Source: Bufo bufo (taxonomy: Eukaryota > Chordata > Amphibia > Anura > Bufonidae). Taken from it: a stretch of 64,000 nt of DNA. Location: positions 103,714,220 to 103,778,219 of the forward strand of contig NC_053392.1 of assembly GCF_905171765.1 (NCBI RefSeq), in the 5' to 3' direction. Both the position numbers and the translations under genes were made by a program. Below the pieces are notes generated by a model, which searched no databases, was not told the DNA's origin, and saw only the letters and a list, made by a program, of their open reading frames with translations. Shown piece by piece: positions 1 through 10,159 of this stretch. Numbering within the stretch: position 1 is the first letter of the stretch; each line of letters opens with the position of its first letter.

Positions 1-317
1 AAGGCAAGAAATCCCACTTATTAAACCTGACAGGGCACACCTGTGAAGTGAAAACCATTTCAGGGGACTACCTCTTGAAGCTCATCAAGAGAATGCTAGG
101 AGTGTGCAAAGCAGTAATCAAAGCAAAAGGTGGCTACTTTGAAGAACCTAGAATATGAAATATTTTCAGTTGTTTCACACTTGTTTATTATGTATATAAT
201 TCCACGTGTTAATTCATAGTTTTGATGCCTTCAGTGTGAATCTACAATTTTCATAGTCATGAAAATAAAGAAAACTCTTTGAATGAGAAGGTGTGTCCAA
301 ACTTTTGGTCTGTACTG
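1..317 (+). mobile_element. 3' end of a Tc1-like transposon
   Basis: The window opens inside a Tc1/mariner element. Its last 30 or so bases form a Tc1-type terminal repeat (ending ...gtctgtactg) followed by the expected TA at 318-319. The open C-terminal tail of a transposase lies upstream. The 5' part lies outside the window. Element boundary seen directly; family assignment from recognised sequence. Confidence 0.8.
3..158 (+). pseudogene. Tc1-like transposase, C-terminal 51 residues
   Basis: An open frame runs from the window edge to a TGA at 156-158 and ends in VCKAVIKAKGGYFEEPRI, the characteristic C-terminal tail of a vertebrate Tc1 transposase lying after the catalytic DDE core. None of the catalytic residues are within the window, so activity cannot be judged. 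The stop is followed by about 160 bp of 3' untranslated and terminal-repeat sequence, as expected for this family. It is called a pseudogene only because it is partial here; the full copy may extend upstream. Confidence 0.7.
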
Positions 318-319
318 TA

Positions 320-705
320 TATTTTCCTTTTTTTTACTGTAATACGCCCCTATACTCTTTAAACAGAAATAACTGCAACAGTGCAGTGTGTATATATTTT
401 TCTTGTTTTAATGAAGTACGCTCCTATACTCTTTCAACAGAAATAACTGCAGAAGTGAAATGCATATATATTTTTCTTATTGGACTGAAATACGCCCCTA
501 TATGCTTTCACCACATATAACTGCAGAAGTGAACTGAGCATATATTTTTCTTGTTGGATTGAAATAGGCCACTATACGCTTTCACCAGAATTATTTGCAG
601 AAATTCACTAAGAAAAATTGCAACAGTGCAGTGCGTATATATTTTTCTCTTTTTACTGTAATACGCCCCTATACTCTTTCAACACAAATAACTGCAGAAG
701 GAAAC
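320..705 (+). repeat. 74-bp tandem repeat, about five units
   Basis: A motif of the form aataactgcagaagtga, then TATATATTTTTCTTG, then a tract resembling tacgcccctatactctttcaac recurs. The aactgc core sits at 371, 445, 519 and about 593, giving a period of 74 bp. The same unit makes up 44280-44801 and 45644-46085, so this patch is probably a fragment of the same hAT-type element family found at 41.5 kb. Confidence 0.8.
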
Positions 706-904
706 TCATCAACATATTGTAACAAAACAACCTGAACAGGAACCTGCCAACTTGTCAGGACTGATCAGAGGGCTTGAGTATACATGGTGGGTGAGTTTTG
801 AGCACCCTGCGGTGCATCCATGTATACTGTTTAGCCTTAAATGTAAATGCAAAAAAGATATTGACATGCCACGTGGATCGGGACACTGAAAAATGTATTT
901 GCAA
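706..904. other. No recognised feature
   Basis: A 200-bp stretch between the tandem repeat and the retroviral scrap. It holds a weak inverted pair (gtatacatgg near 778 and ccatgtatac near 819), but no coding frame or repeat end that I recognise. Confidence 0.4.
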
Positions 905-1419
905 GGTCAATCACAGTATAACACGATGCCCTCGGAGGGACCTGTGACAACAGTGTGGCTTCCGGACAATTGGAGTCTGCAGGACAGTAACCTTATTAAC
1001 TTCCCGTAAGTCATGCACCATCCTATAAGTCACAGGGTGGCCTTTTACCGCTTTCTTTTTGACCCGAAACAGGGGGTTGTTTGCGGGAGAATTAGTCTCC
1101 ACCAGGACCCCCATTTGAACATACTGGTCAATTTGAGTGACCACAGATTGTTCTTGTGCATGACTCAAGGGATACTGACGGACTCGGGGTGGTGTACATC
1201 CTGGCTTTAAATGTACCATGAAAGGAGTGACATTCAATTTGCCAATCTGCCAATATCAGTTTTACCCTTTGCCCACAATTTGTCGGGGACTGGCTGCAGG
1301 TCCTGCTTCAATTGTACCACACAGGATGTTTGGTCCGGCTCCAGGTGTAAAGCTAGAACCCAGGTTAACCTCTGTTGTTGCAGCGGGGGATGGTTACCAT
1401 GGCAACCGGACGCCTTCAC
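905..1419 (-). pseudogene. Endogenous retrovirus pol fragment
   Basis: Two minus-strand frames (1419-1234 and 1237-911) join across a frameshift near 1235. Together they resemble the retroviral junction of protease and reverse transcriptase: a SLWA-like linker, then the PGxTPxRxRQYP-type start of reverse transcriptase, then a DLREVNK motif. This spacing is typical of gamma/epsilon-type retroviral pol rather than Ty3/gypsy. The fragment covers only the N-terminal fingers of the enzyme; the catalytic YxDD region is absent. No LTR was found next to it. It is a dead, short relic. Confidence 0.65.
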
Positions 1420-1464
1420 TAAAGGCAGAAGTCTGATCAGACTAAGCGTAAAGTGAAAATACAG

Positions 1465-1490
1465 TACAGTACACTATATAGTGTACTGTA
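1465..1490. repeat. Perfect 26-bp palindrome
   Basis: The bases from 1465 to 1490 read the same on both strands, centred on TATA. It lies in AT-rich sequence just outside the retroviral scrap, and its role is unknown. Confidence 0.8.
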
Positions 1491-1524
1491 TTGTATTATA
1501 CAGACATCATAGCCACTGGATCTT

Positions 1525-2121
1525 CAAGAACCAAGTGGGTCTGGGTCAAATAAAAAAATAAAATAAAATAACATTTATCACTGATTAAAAATTACAAAAA
1601 TAAAATGCACTACACATGTTTGATATCACCGCATCCATAATGACCTGATCTATGAAACGGTCATGTTACTTTTCCCGCACGGTGAACGCCATAAAAATAA
1701 AAAAATGAAAACTATGATGAAATTGAAATTTTGCACACCTTACTTCCCAAAAAAGGTAATAAAAGTGATCAAAAAAGTCGTATGTAGGCCAAAATGGTAC
1801 CAATCAAATCGGTACCTCATCCCGCAAAAATTAGCGCCTACATGAGACAATCGTCCAAAAAGTAATAAAAATGGTTCTCAGACTATGGAGACACTAAAAC
1901 ATGATTTTTTTTCTAAAATACCTACATATTAGGTATCGCCGCATCTGTAAGATCTTGTTCTATAAAAATATCACATGACCTAACCCCTCAGAAGTTTCTT
2001 CTGTAGGGGTGCATCAGGAGGCTTCAAATGGGACATGGTGTAAATAAACCAGTCCAGCAAAATCTGCCTTCCAAAAACCATATGGCGTTCCCTTCCTTCT
2101 GTGCCCTGCCGTGTGTCCGTA
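1525..2121 (+). repeat. Interspersed frog repeat A, copy 1, left part
   Basis: Contains phrases such as tatcaccgcatccataatgacc, aatggtaccaatcaaa and ctcagactatggagacactaaaacatg, which recur in the same order at 39066-41030. It is cut at 2121 by the MITE at 2125-3058 and resumes at 3062. No coding potential is visible. The class of this repeat is not clear to me. Confidence 0.75.
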
Positions 2122-2124
2122 TAA

Positions 2125-3058
2125 GGCCTCTTTCAGACGGGCGTTGCGGGAAAATGTGAGGGTGCGTTACGGGAACACCCGCGATTTTTCCGCGCGAGTG
2201 CAAAACATTGTAATGCGTTTTGCACTCGCGTGAGAAAAATCACGCATGTTTGGTACCCAAACCCGAACTTCTTCACAGAAGTTCGGGCTTGGGATCGGTG
2301 TTCTGTAGATTGTATTATTTTCCCTTATAACATGGTTATAAAGGAAAATAATATCATTCTGAATACAGAATGCATAGTTAAATAGCGCTGGAGGGGTTAA
2401 AAAAAAATATATATAATTTAACTCACCTTAGTCCACTTGATCGCGGAGCCCGGCATCTCCTTCTGTCTCCTTTGCTGAACAGGACCTGTGGTGATGTCAC
2501 TCTGGTCATCACATGATCCATCACATGATCCATCACCATGGTAAAAGATCATGTGATGGATCATTTGATGACCGGAGTGACGTCACCATAGGACCTGTTC
2601 AGCAAAGCAGACAGAAGGAGATGCCGGGCTGCGCGAGCAAGTGGATTAAGGTGAGTTACTTTTTTTTTTTTTTTAACCCCTCCAGCGCTATTTAACCATG
2701 CATTCTGTATTCAGAATGCTATTATTTTCCCTTATAACCATGTTATAAGGGAAAATAATAATGATCGGGTCTCCATCCCGATCGTCTCCTAGCAACCGTG
2801 CGTGAAAATCGCACCGCATCCGCACTTGCTTGCGGATGCTTGCGATTTTCACGCAACCCCATTCACTTCTATGGGTCCTGCGTTGCGTGAAAATATAGAG
2901 CATGCTGCGATTTTCACGCAATGCACAAGTGATGCGTGAAAATCACCGCTCATGTGAACAGCCCCATAGAAATGAATGGGTCGGTATTCAGTGCGGGTGC
3001 AATGCGTTCAACTCACGCATCGCATCCGCGTGGAATACTTGCCCGTGTGAAAGGGGCC
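2125..3058. mobile_element. Foldback MITE, PIF/Harbinger-like (TAA duplication)
   Basis: The ends are inverted (5' ggcctctttcagacggg, 3' reverse complement ggcccctttcacacggg) and flanked by TAA at 2122-2124 and 3059-3061. Aligning with the uninterrupted copy of repeat A near 40265 accounts for exactly one 3-bp duplication. Three-bp TWA duplications are typical of PIF/Harbinger. Inside, 2310-2530 and 2545-2780 form a long imperfect inverted repeat, with CACTTGATCGCG and ACTCACCT blocks and AACCATGTTATAA flanks. There is no transposase. The same foldback core occurs at 52446-52890 inside an element with hAT ends. Confidence 0.75.
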
Positions 3059-3061
3059 TAA

Positions 3062-3387
3062 CAGTTTATGACCACATATGGGGTGTTTCTGCAAACTACA
3101 GAATCAGGGCAATAAATATTGAGTTTTGTTTGGCTGTTAACCCTTGCTTTGTTACTGTAAAAAATTGATTTAAATGGAAAATTTGCCCAAAAATTTAAAA
3201 TCTGAAATTTTATCTCCATTTGCCATTAACTCTTGTGGAACACCTAAAGGGTTAACAAAGTTTGTAAAATCTGTTTTGAATACCTTGAGGGGGGTAGTTT
3301 CTAGAATGGGGTCATTTTTTGGTGGTTTCTATTATGTAAGCCTCACAAAGTGACTTCAGAACTTAACTGGTCCTTAAAAAGTGGGTT
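3062..3387 (+). repeat. Interspersed frog repeat A, copy 1, right part
   Basis: Continues the repeat after the MITE (cagtttatgaccacatatggggtgttt..., matched at 40268 onward). It breaks off at about 3387, where the chromovirus begins in mid-gene. Confidence 0.75.
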
Positions 3388-4038
3388 TTTTCTAAGTTGG
3401 ATTTAAGAGGGGCATACAACCTAGTCAGGGTCAGGGAAGGGGACGAATGGAAGACGGCCTTCAATACCCCTGTGGGTCATTTCGAGAATTTGGTTATGCA
3501 CATTTGTTTGATGAATGCTCTGGCCGTCTTCCAACATTTTGTGAACAGCATTTTTTATCATTTAATGGGGAAATTTGTACTGGTGTATCTAGATGACATT
3601 TTGATTTTTTCTCCTGATTTCAAAACTCATAGGGACCACCTACGTCAGGTCTTGCTCATTCTGCAAGAGAATAAATTGTACGCTAAACTGGAAAAATGTG
3701 TGTTTGCGGTTCCGGAGATTCAATTTCTTCGTTTTCTTCTCACCGCTTCTGGTTTTCGCATGGACCCTGAGAAGGTCCGCGCTGTGCTTGATTGGGAGCT
3801 TCCTGAGAATCAGAAGGCGCTGATGCGGTTTTTGGGTTTTGCCAATTATTACAGAAAGTTCATTTTGAATTATTCCTCTGTTGTTAAGCCACTCACTGAT
3901 ATGACTAAAAAGGGGGTAGATTTTTCCTCCTGGTCGGCAGATGCGCTTAAGGCCTTTTCTAGTATCAAAGAGAGTTTTGCTTCCGCTCCCATTTTGGTAC
4001 AACCTGATGTCTCTCTACCTTTTATTGTTGACTTCTGA
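3388..4038 (+). pseudogene. Chromovirus reverse transcriptase / start of RNase H
   Basis: The frame reads SKLDLRGAYNLVRV (motif A, catalytic Asp), a decayed motif B, then VYLDDILIF (motif C, both Asp kept), followed by the thumb and the connection FLGFANYYRKF and an early RNase H segment ending PFIVDF. It stops at TGA 4036-4038. The expected frame continues one base off from about 4029 (EVGVGAVLSQ), so the stop results from a small deletion. The first third of the enzyme is absent. The domain order and GYxNxVR-like, YLDD and thumb motifs are standard for Ty3/gypsy Pol. This is a dead fragment of what was once a polyprotein. Confidence 0.85.
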
Positions 4039-5719
4039 GGTGGGTGTGGGTGCGGTCTTATCTCAGGGTCCCTCTCCTGCCAAATGGCGACCGTGTGCCT
4101 TTTTCTCAAGGAAACTCTCCTCTGTAGAGAGAAATTACGATGTGGGAGATAGGGAGTTGTTGGCCATCAAATTAGCTTTTGAGGAATGGCGCCATTGGCT
4201 AGAGGGAGCCAGACACCCTATTACCGTGTTTACCGACCATAAGAATCTGGCCTACTTGGAATCAGCCAAGCGTCTGAACCCGAGACAGGCCAGATGGTCT
4301 TTGTTCTTTTCTAGGTTTAATTTTGTTGTTCCTGCTCCTGATCTTTGTCCTCCTGGGAGGTTGTTTGTGCCTCTCGCTTTACGACACAAGGTTTTTAAGG
4401 AGCACCACGATACTGTACTTGCTGGGCACCCAGGGAGTAGAGCCACAGTAGATCTCATTGCTCGGAGATTCTGGTGGCCGGCTCTTCGTAAGACGGTTGA
4501 GGGTTTTGTGGCAGCCTGCGAGACCTGCGCTCATGCCAACGTCCCTCATTCACGGCCATCGGGTTCTCTCCTCCCGTTACCCATTCCTTCCCGTCCTTGG
4601 ACGCATCTGTCCATGGACTTCATTAAGGACCTGCCTCATTCCTCGGGGAAGACTGTGATTCTGGTGGTAGTGGATCGTTTTAGCAAAATGGCGCATTTCA
4701 TTCCCTTTCCTGGGTTACCCAATGCTAAGACGTTGGCGCAAGCGTTTGTTGATCACATTGTTAAATTGCATCGCATTCCTTCAGACATTGTTTCTGATAG
4801 GGGCACACAATTTGTTTCCAGATTCTGGATGGCCTTCTGTTCTCGCTTGGGGATTCAGTTGTCATTTTCTTCTGCTTTTCACCCGCAGTCGAATGGTCAG
4901 ACCGAACGCGTCAATCAGAATCTGGAGACATATCTGCGCTGTTTTGTGGCGGAGAATCAGGAGGATTGGTATTCTTTTTTGTCCCTTGCTGAGTTTGCTT
5001 TAAATAACCGTCACCAGGAGTCCTCTGATAACTCACAATTGTTTGGTGCATATGGGTTTCATCCACAGTTTGGGACATTCTCTGGAGAGGGGTCTTCTGG
5101 TTTACCTGATGAGGAGAGATTTTTCTCATCTTTGTCATTTATTTGGCAAAAGATTCAGGGTAATCTGAAGAGGATGAGTGAGAGATATAAGCGTGTGGCG
5201 GATAAGAAACGTGTGTCTGGTCCGGACCTGAATGTGGGTGATCTGATGTGGTTGTCTACAAAGAATATCAAACTGAAGGTTCCCTCCTGGAAGTTGGGTC
5301 CTAAGTTTATTGGGCCTTACAAGATATTGTCCGTCATCAATCCCATTGCCTTCCGTCTTGATCTTCCTCAGACTTGGAAGATCCATAATGTTTTTCACAG
5401 GTCCCTATTAAAACCTTATGTCCAACCCACTGTACCCTCCTCTTTGCCTCCTCCTCCGATTTTTGTTGATAGTAATCTTGAATTCCAGGTCTCTAGGATT
5501 GTGGATTCTCGCATTATCCGCGGTTCTCTCCAATACCTTGTTCATTGGGAGGGTTATGGTCCTGAGGAGAGGATGTGGGTCCTAGTGGCGGACATTAAGG
5601 CCACTCGTCTCATCAAGGCATTCCATAGGTCTCATCCTGAGAAGGTGGGTTCTGAGTGTCCGGAGTCCACCCGTAGAGGGAGGGGTACTGTCACCGCTAG
5701 TTCTGTGAGAAGGGTATAG
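4029..5719 (+). pseudogene. Chromovirus RNase H, integrase and chromodomain
   Basis: From about 4029 the frame encodes RNase H (EVGVGAVLSQ, FSRKLSSVERNYDVGDRELLAIKLA, TDHKNL). It jumps at about 4330 to the integrase zinc-binding region (HHDTVLAGHPG ... CETC), so roughly 100 residues of linker are deleted. The integrase core follows with SMDFI, VSDRGTQF and PQSNGQTERVN, placing D, D and E in order. A C-terminal chromodomain (VSRIVDSRIIRGSLQYLVHWEGYGPEERMWV) identifies a chromovirus; in this group the domain guides integration to marked chromatin. The frame stays open to 5719, running into the LTR start. The sequence upstream of 4029 in the same frame is not part of the protein. Confidence 0.85.
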
Positions 5720-6517
5720 TAAGGACCAGCACTCGCTTCAGTAATGATTTCAAATAGATTTAATGGTCACATACAAATGATAAGTGACGCGTGCGTTTCG
5801 GCTACTGTGAGCCTTTGTTTCGGCTCACAGTAGCCCGAAACGCACGCGTCACTTATCATTTGTATGTGACCATTAAATCTATTTGAAATCATTACTGAAG
5901 CGAGTGCTGGTCCTTACTATACCATTATCTGTGGATCTTCCTCCCGGGACGCGCGCACCGCACCGCTGAAAGCAGAAGTGCCGCTTGTATCTTCTCTTAG
6001 TTCTGTGAGAAGGTCTGACAGACGTCCTTCTCTACCTCTTGCATGATGTTTTGTTTTGGTTTCACTTTCTCATCTCATTTCCTTCTCCCAGGTGTCACCT
6101 ATTTAGACTAATCCTCTTTCCTTTATATTCCCTCCCATACTGCCTCACTTTGCGGTTTATACTACTTCCTGGATTGAAGTGTTCACTGCTGGAGGCTTCT
6201 GCTGCTGCTTGTTCAGATAAGTCCTTTCATGTATTGTGTTTCCTTGTTGGCTTGATTCTTGGTGACCCTGACTCCCTCCGTATGAAGTGCAGGGAGCCGG
6301 TGGTCGTGTCCCCTCACTATTATAGGGTTTTCAGGTGTCACACAGTCTTAGGTACGTGGGCATACAATCGTCTACCTCTGAGACCCTTGTATGTGCTTAG
6401 TAGTCAGGGTGAGCTCTTAGGGTTTTATAGGCGTCACCTATATGCTCCTTAGTTTGGGATCAAGCCAGTCGGACGTTTATTCATAACTTCCAGCTATCTG
6501 CAACATCATCCGTGACA
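5689..6517 (+). repeat. 3' LTR of the chromovirus
   Basis: Begins TGTCACCGC right after a polypurine tract and ends CATCCGTGACA, giving inverted TGTCAC...GTGACA ends. The length is about 529 bp once the 300-bp insertion (284 bp plus a 16-bp duplication) is removed. No 5' LTR partner remains. Confidence 0.75.
5714..5997. mobile_element. Palindromic insertion 1 with a hammerhead-like half site
   Basis: Flanked by a perfect 16-bp duplication TAGTTCTGTGAGAAGG (5698-5713 and 5998-6013). Bases 5712-5923 are a near-perfect palindrome centred at 5817, followed by a 74-bp single-copy tail. Each arm carries CCCGAAACGCACGCGTC: GAAA plus an ACGC-AC-GCGT stem and a GTC. This matches the 3' half of a hammerhead ribozyme; the CUGANGA half is lost at the centre. 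It resembles the hammerhead-bearing terminal repeats of Penelope-like elements. Structure seen directly; family inferred. Confidence 0.65.
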
Positions 6518-7300
6518 CTAGCAGTTTCCATTTATCGAGAATAGCAAAGGTGGGGGCTAAGTTACTCCCTGCAGAATTTTTGACATGCAAAAAAGTTCCT
6601 GATCTATTAACTTCAAAAAGGTCATACAATGTAAAATGGCCGCTGCAGACACAAAGATGGAGTCTTATCCCTCACACTCCCTATCCTTTCCCTGCACTTA
6701 TAAATCCTTTTTTCAGTTTTTTTTTAAACATAGAGGTTTTTCCAATTGCTGGAAAATTTCCTAGTTTTGCTACATAAGCATGTTTAAAATACTGTAAGGA
6801 TATGTTGTGGTTGTAAAACACTTTTAAATCCTTTTGGAAAGAAAGCTGGATTACTAATGCTTTTCATATGTCTCATATTTGTCTGAAACACATTGCAAAA
6901 GATTTGGGCTTGTTAGAATTAAAAGGGTTGCCCACTTTTGCTCTATTGACCTATCCTCAGCATAGGTTTCTTAGTTCCAAAAGGGTTTTAAGTACAAAAT
7001 CAAGGTACAATCCAGAGTCACAGTCCAGGCAGAGAACAAGTCACAAGTTGGTGCACACAGCAAAACAGATCTTTCGCTAAGGTCAGTATACAGGTGATTC
7101 ACATATCTCACCCACCGCTCTCATTGAAGAGCGAGGTGTATTGCTTCCAGTACTGTTACAGATACTGGATATTGATTTGCTCCATTATGTATTTTTTATT
7201 TTATTTTTTTCAGAAAAGAACATAATGGATCTGAGAGAAATAATTAAAGGTTTCTTGTTATGCCAGCTTCTTCTTGTATCTTTAAAATAAACAAGCAAAA
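6518..7300. other. Mostly unassigned sequence with one short frog repeat
   Basis: No coding region is recognised. The segment at about 6915-6965 (gggttgcccacttttgctctattgacctatcctcagcatagg) matches a common frog repeat also seen at 54345-54525 and 58315-58500. The rest is AT-rich and featureless. Confidence 0.4.
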
Positions 7301-7315
7301 GGGGTATGGTCGGTA

Positions 7316-7850
7316 GTGCATGGAGTAGACTATTGTTTTGCTGAGCTCAGGTGCTATCAGCTTGAACAAGCGGCTCACAGCAATCTCCAGCGGTCCAGAC
7401 CTCCTAAATTGCTTTGGACCTGTTCCCTGACTCCAGCTGCGATGTCTACAACAAGAAAGAAGATGGTGTCTTCTAAACTTACCAAGTTATATCCGGTGGT
7501 GATAGCTCCTCAAGATGGTGGCGGCAATGCACGGGGGACCCTAGTGAATCAGCAGCAGCTGCTCTCTCAAGGGCAGCGATGCCACCACACTCCTCCTCGG
7601 CACTAGTATCTCATTCTGGGCACTCTGCCCTCTCGCTTGCCAGTATAGGTGCCCAACAAAAGGTCAATAGTGCCTCTTCTATGGTGCATCCCTCCCTCCA
7701 AGGCATATACTGTAAAGCTCTCCAGCACACTACTAGAGAGGAGAAGCAGGGTTTCAAAGCCACAGGCAGTAACCAGAGGGGGATGGAGAATCTTATGTGC
7801 TGCTGTTACAACCCTGTCAGCACCCAGTGCAGGGGCATGAAGGAGGAGAA
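7316..7850 (+). other. Possible LINE-like 5' end (uncertain)
   Basis: A GC-richer block holds a short frame starting at 7442 (MSTTRKKMVSSKL...QDGGG...) that stops at 7606, with further frames up to 7857. The layout of an untranslated leader followed by a basic, Lys/Gln-rich N-terminus is reminiscent of the start of an L1 ORF1. I could not find a coiled coil or RNA-binding domain. It may be unrelated; no function is proposed. Confidence 0.2.
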
Positions 7851-7853
7851 AAC

Positions 7854-8178
7854 TTAAAAGTAAGTGGTTGCCAAGAACCAACATCACAATCATTGCAGAC
7901 TGGGCCTGGAAAAAAGTCATGGCCACCTGAGAAGAGTCATGGTTATTCATAAATTCCTGCTTTCCCTGCCCACCTGCTGATGATTGAGTCTTCTACCTAC
8001 CGTATTTTCTCCCTTTCTGTCTAGGAGAGAACTGCCAATCATCAGAAGGTGGGCAGGGAGTGCAGGAGCTTATGAGTAACCATGACTGTTCTCAAGTAGA
8101 TTTGACTCTTTTCAAGGCCTGTTCTCAATGATTATGATGCTGGTTCTCAGCAACCACTTACTTTTAGCTAATGAGTGA
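7854..8178. repeat. Foldback repeat
   Basis: The left arm (taaaagtaagtggttgccaagaacc...) and right arm (reverse complement, ending ...ggttctcagcaaccacttacttttagc) are imperfect inverted copies of about 140-150 bp around a short loop near 8010. Probably part of a non-autonomous DNA transposon. Confidence 0.7.
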
Positions 8179-8189
8179 CACACCGCTGA

Positions 8190-8266
8190 AATTAGCATCT
8201 CTGTCACTATTTTATGCTGCCCTCTGTGAGGTCAGCATAAAGTTGATGACAGGTTCCCTTTATGGC
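8190..8266 (-). repeat. End of a taaagggaacctgtca-type MITE
   Basis: Ends in gatgacaggttcccttta, the reverse complement of the MITE end found at 25528 and 27811. The foldback just upstream may be its interior. Confidence 0.5.
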
Positions 8267-8339
8267 TCTAATGGGAGATTTGAGAAAAGGCTCCCTATTC
8301 CTAACGCACCAGCTTTTCGCTTGCTCTATATTGGGATAG

Positions 8340-8688
8340 AGGATCTGTAAGCCGTGTACCGGGGTGGGCTTCCCAGGATACAGCGTAGCCACAGACGTGA
8401 AAAGCGACACTGACACCAGCTTTATATGCAAGAACAGAAACTTTACTTTAACAATAGTAATAACACAGCAATTTAAATATACACAGACTAAGCTATGCTC
8501 AGGCTCCCAGTCACTGTCCCTGTCCGAGGGACAGGCCTAGCCCGGTGGCACACACAGCAGAGCCTGCAAGTCGTGCTGAGGACACACCTAGCTGGTGGAA
8601 GACGCAGCAGAGCCTGCAAGTCAAATACTACGCCGCAGAACAGTTCTGTATGGCCTAGCAAAGCATATAACAATAACTATCTAACTAC
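8340..8688. repeat. LTR-like fragment next to the gypsy pol end
   Basis: Unique-looking sequence with an A/T-rich patch (aactttactttaacaatag) and a short internal duplication (agcagagcctgcaagtc at about 8567 and 8607). It abuts the truncated minus-strand gypsy pol at about 8689. Calling it an LTR piece rests on resemblance only. Confidence 0.25.
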
Positions 8689-9357
8689 TTTAACGGGTCC
8701 ACCAGATGAGCAAATTTGGGTATAAACCTCCTGTAGTAGCCGGCCAGTCCCACGAATGCCCGTACCTCCCGTAGTGTACTTGGCCAGGGGCAATTCTTGC
8801 TAGTGGACGGTTTTACCACCTCCTAGGTGACCACAAGTCCTAAGTACTCTATCTGCTGTCGGAACAGCTGGCACTTTTTGGGTTTGATCTTGAGCCCATG
8901 GTCTCGTAGCCGTCCCAAGACTTGTCGCAGCTTCTGGAGGTGATCTTCAAAGGAGGCCCCAAACACTACTATGTTCTCCAGGTATATCAATACTGATTCG
9001 AAGTTGAGGTCCCCCAGACAGTGTTCCATCAACCACTGGAATGTCCCCGGAGCATTGGAGAGGCCGAAGGGCATCCGGTTGAACTCGTAGTCCCATAGGT
9101 AGAATGAAGGCCATCTTGGCTTTGTCCTTCTTGGCCACCGGAACCTGCCAGTACCCAATAGGCAGGTCAAGAGTCGAGAAGAACTTTGCCTGGCTCAGGG
9201 CTGACAATGACTCCTCAATCCCCGGAAGGGGGTAGACATCCCGGACGGTCTGAGCATTCACTTTCCGATAATCCACACAGAACTGGAGACTCCCATCTTT
9301 CTTCTGCACCAAGACTACCGGAGCATCCCATGGACTTTGACTCTCCTGGATCACCCA
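8689..9357 (-). pseudogene. Gypsy reverse transcriptase (catalytic motif lost)
   Basis: Two overlapping minus-strand frames (9354-8947 and 9170-8823) cover reverse transcriptase: VQKKDGSLQFCVDYRKVN, then FSTLDLPIGYWQV (motif A), a frameshift near 9100, FGLSNAPGTFQ (motif B) and LIYLENIVVF. In motif C the usual YLDD reads YLEN, so both catalytic aspartates are gone. A TAG follows LGLVVT at about 8823. The continued frame then gives LREVRAFVGLAGYYRRFIPKFAHLVDP, the thumb/RNase H linker, down to 8690. The frameshift, stop and active-site loss make this an old dead copy. It continues the frame of the linker at 9351-10157. Confidence 0.85.
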
Positions 9358-10157
9358 TTCTCCAACATGCTGGCCACCATATCTTTCACCTCCTGATACA
9401 TCTTAGGTGGGATCTGCCGGTAGCGTTCCCTGATCGGCGCAGCATCGCCGGTTGGGATTTCGTGTTCGAAGGCAGTAGCACACCCAAAGTCCTCATCATG
9501 TCTCGAGAAGGCCTCCTGAAATTCCCAAAGGGTGTCTTCCAGCAGCTTTTGTTCCCCCGGGGTCAGGGTTCTGCAGTCCACCTCCATATGGGCCATGATC
9601 ACCCGACCGTTCCACTCCGCTTTCGGGGTTTCCCTTAAATGGGTCTCCACAGCATAGGTCCAGGCTGATCTCCTATCCAGCTGTAGCATAAAGCCCCTTC
9701 GTCGAGCAATACCCCCTTCGGACACATAGACTTTGGCCATCAGGGTGTTTCCGGGTATGGTTAACTTGCAGTCCTCAACATTACAGCAGCGTATAGGCAC
9801 ACATCCGTCCTTCACAATGGCGAGGGCCCGGGCTACCAGTGGGCGAATCTGCGTTTCTTCTTGATAAGCGGGCTCGATCAGGACCTCCAGTCTATTCAGT
9901 CGTCGTCCAGCCCCCACCTGCAGCATCAATATTTGCTCTTGTCGAGGTGGGATCTTCAATGGGGTCCTCCGTAGCATCCTCACATCTCCAATGGCCCGAC
10001 CGGACAGGTTACTCTTTAGCAGGCTACAGCTCCTCACCATTTGTTGTAAGACCTTCTGGGTAGGACGCTGTGTGGTGGCCCATTGCCAGTACTGCGGCCC
10101 TTCCTTGGCATAGAGTTGATGGTCTAGGTTTCTCAGTACATTCATGCCAAGGGTCAC
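9351..10157 (-). pseudogene. Gypsy pol linker between protease and reverse transcriptase
   Basis: A 268-residue open minus-strand segment begins TLGMNVLRNL, the usual C-terminal end of a Ty3/gypsy protease domain. It contains the long region before reverse transcriptase (LTPGEQKLLEDTLWEFQEAFSRHDEDFG, then the HEIPTGDAAPIRERYRQIPP entry motif) and ends KDMVASMLENG just before the reverse transcriptase frame. The true protein start lies further up, in the protease piece on the other side of the solo LTR at 10160-11127. No stop lies within this piece. Confidence 0.8.
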
Positions 10158-10159
10158 GT

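Larger units (their letters stand above)
3388..6517 (+). mobile_element. 5'-truncated Ty3/gypsy chromovirus
   Basis: The element starts abruptly within reverse transcriptase and keeps RNase H, integrase, a chromodomain, a polypurine tract (gtagagggaggggtac, just before 5689) and the 3' LTR. Gag, protease and the 5' LTR are missing. Broken reading frames and an internal deletion show it is inactive. Confidence 0.85.
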
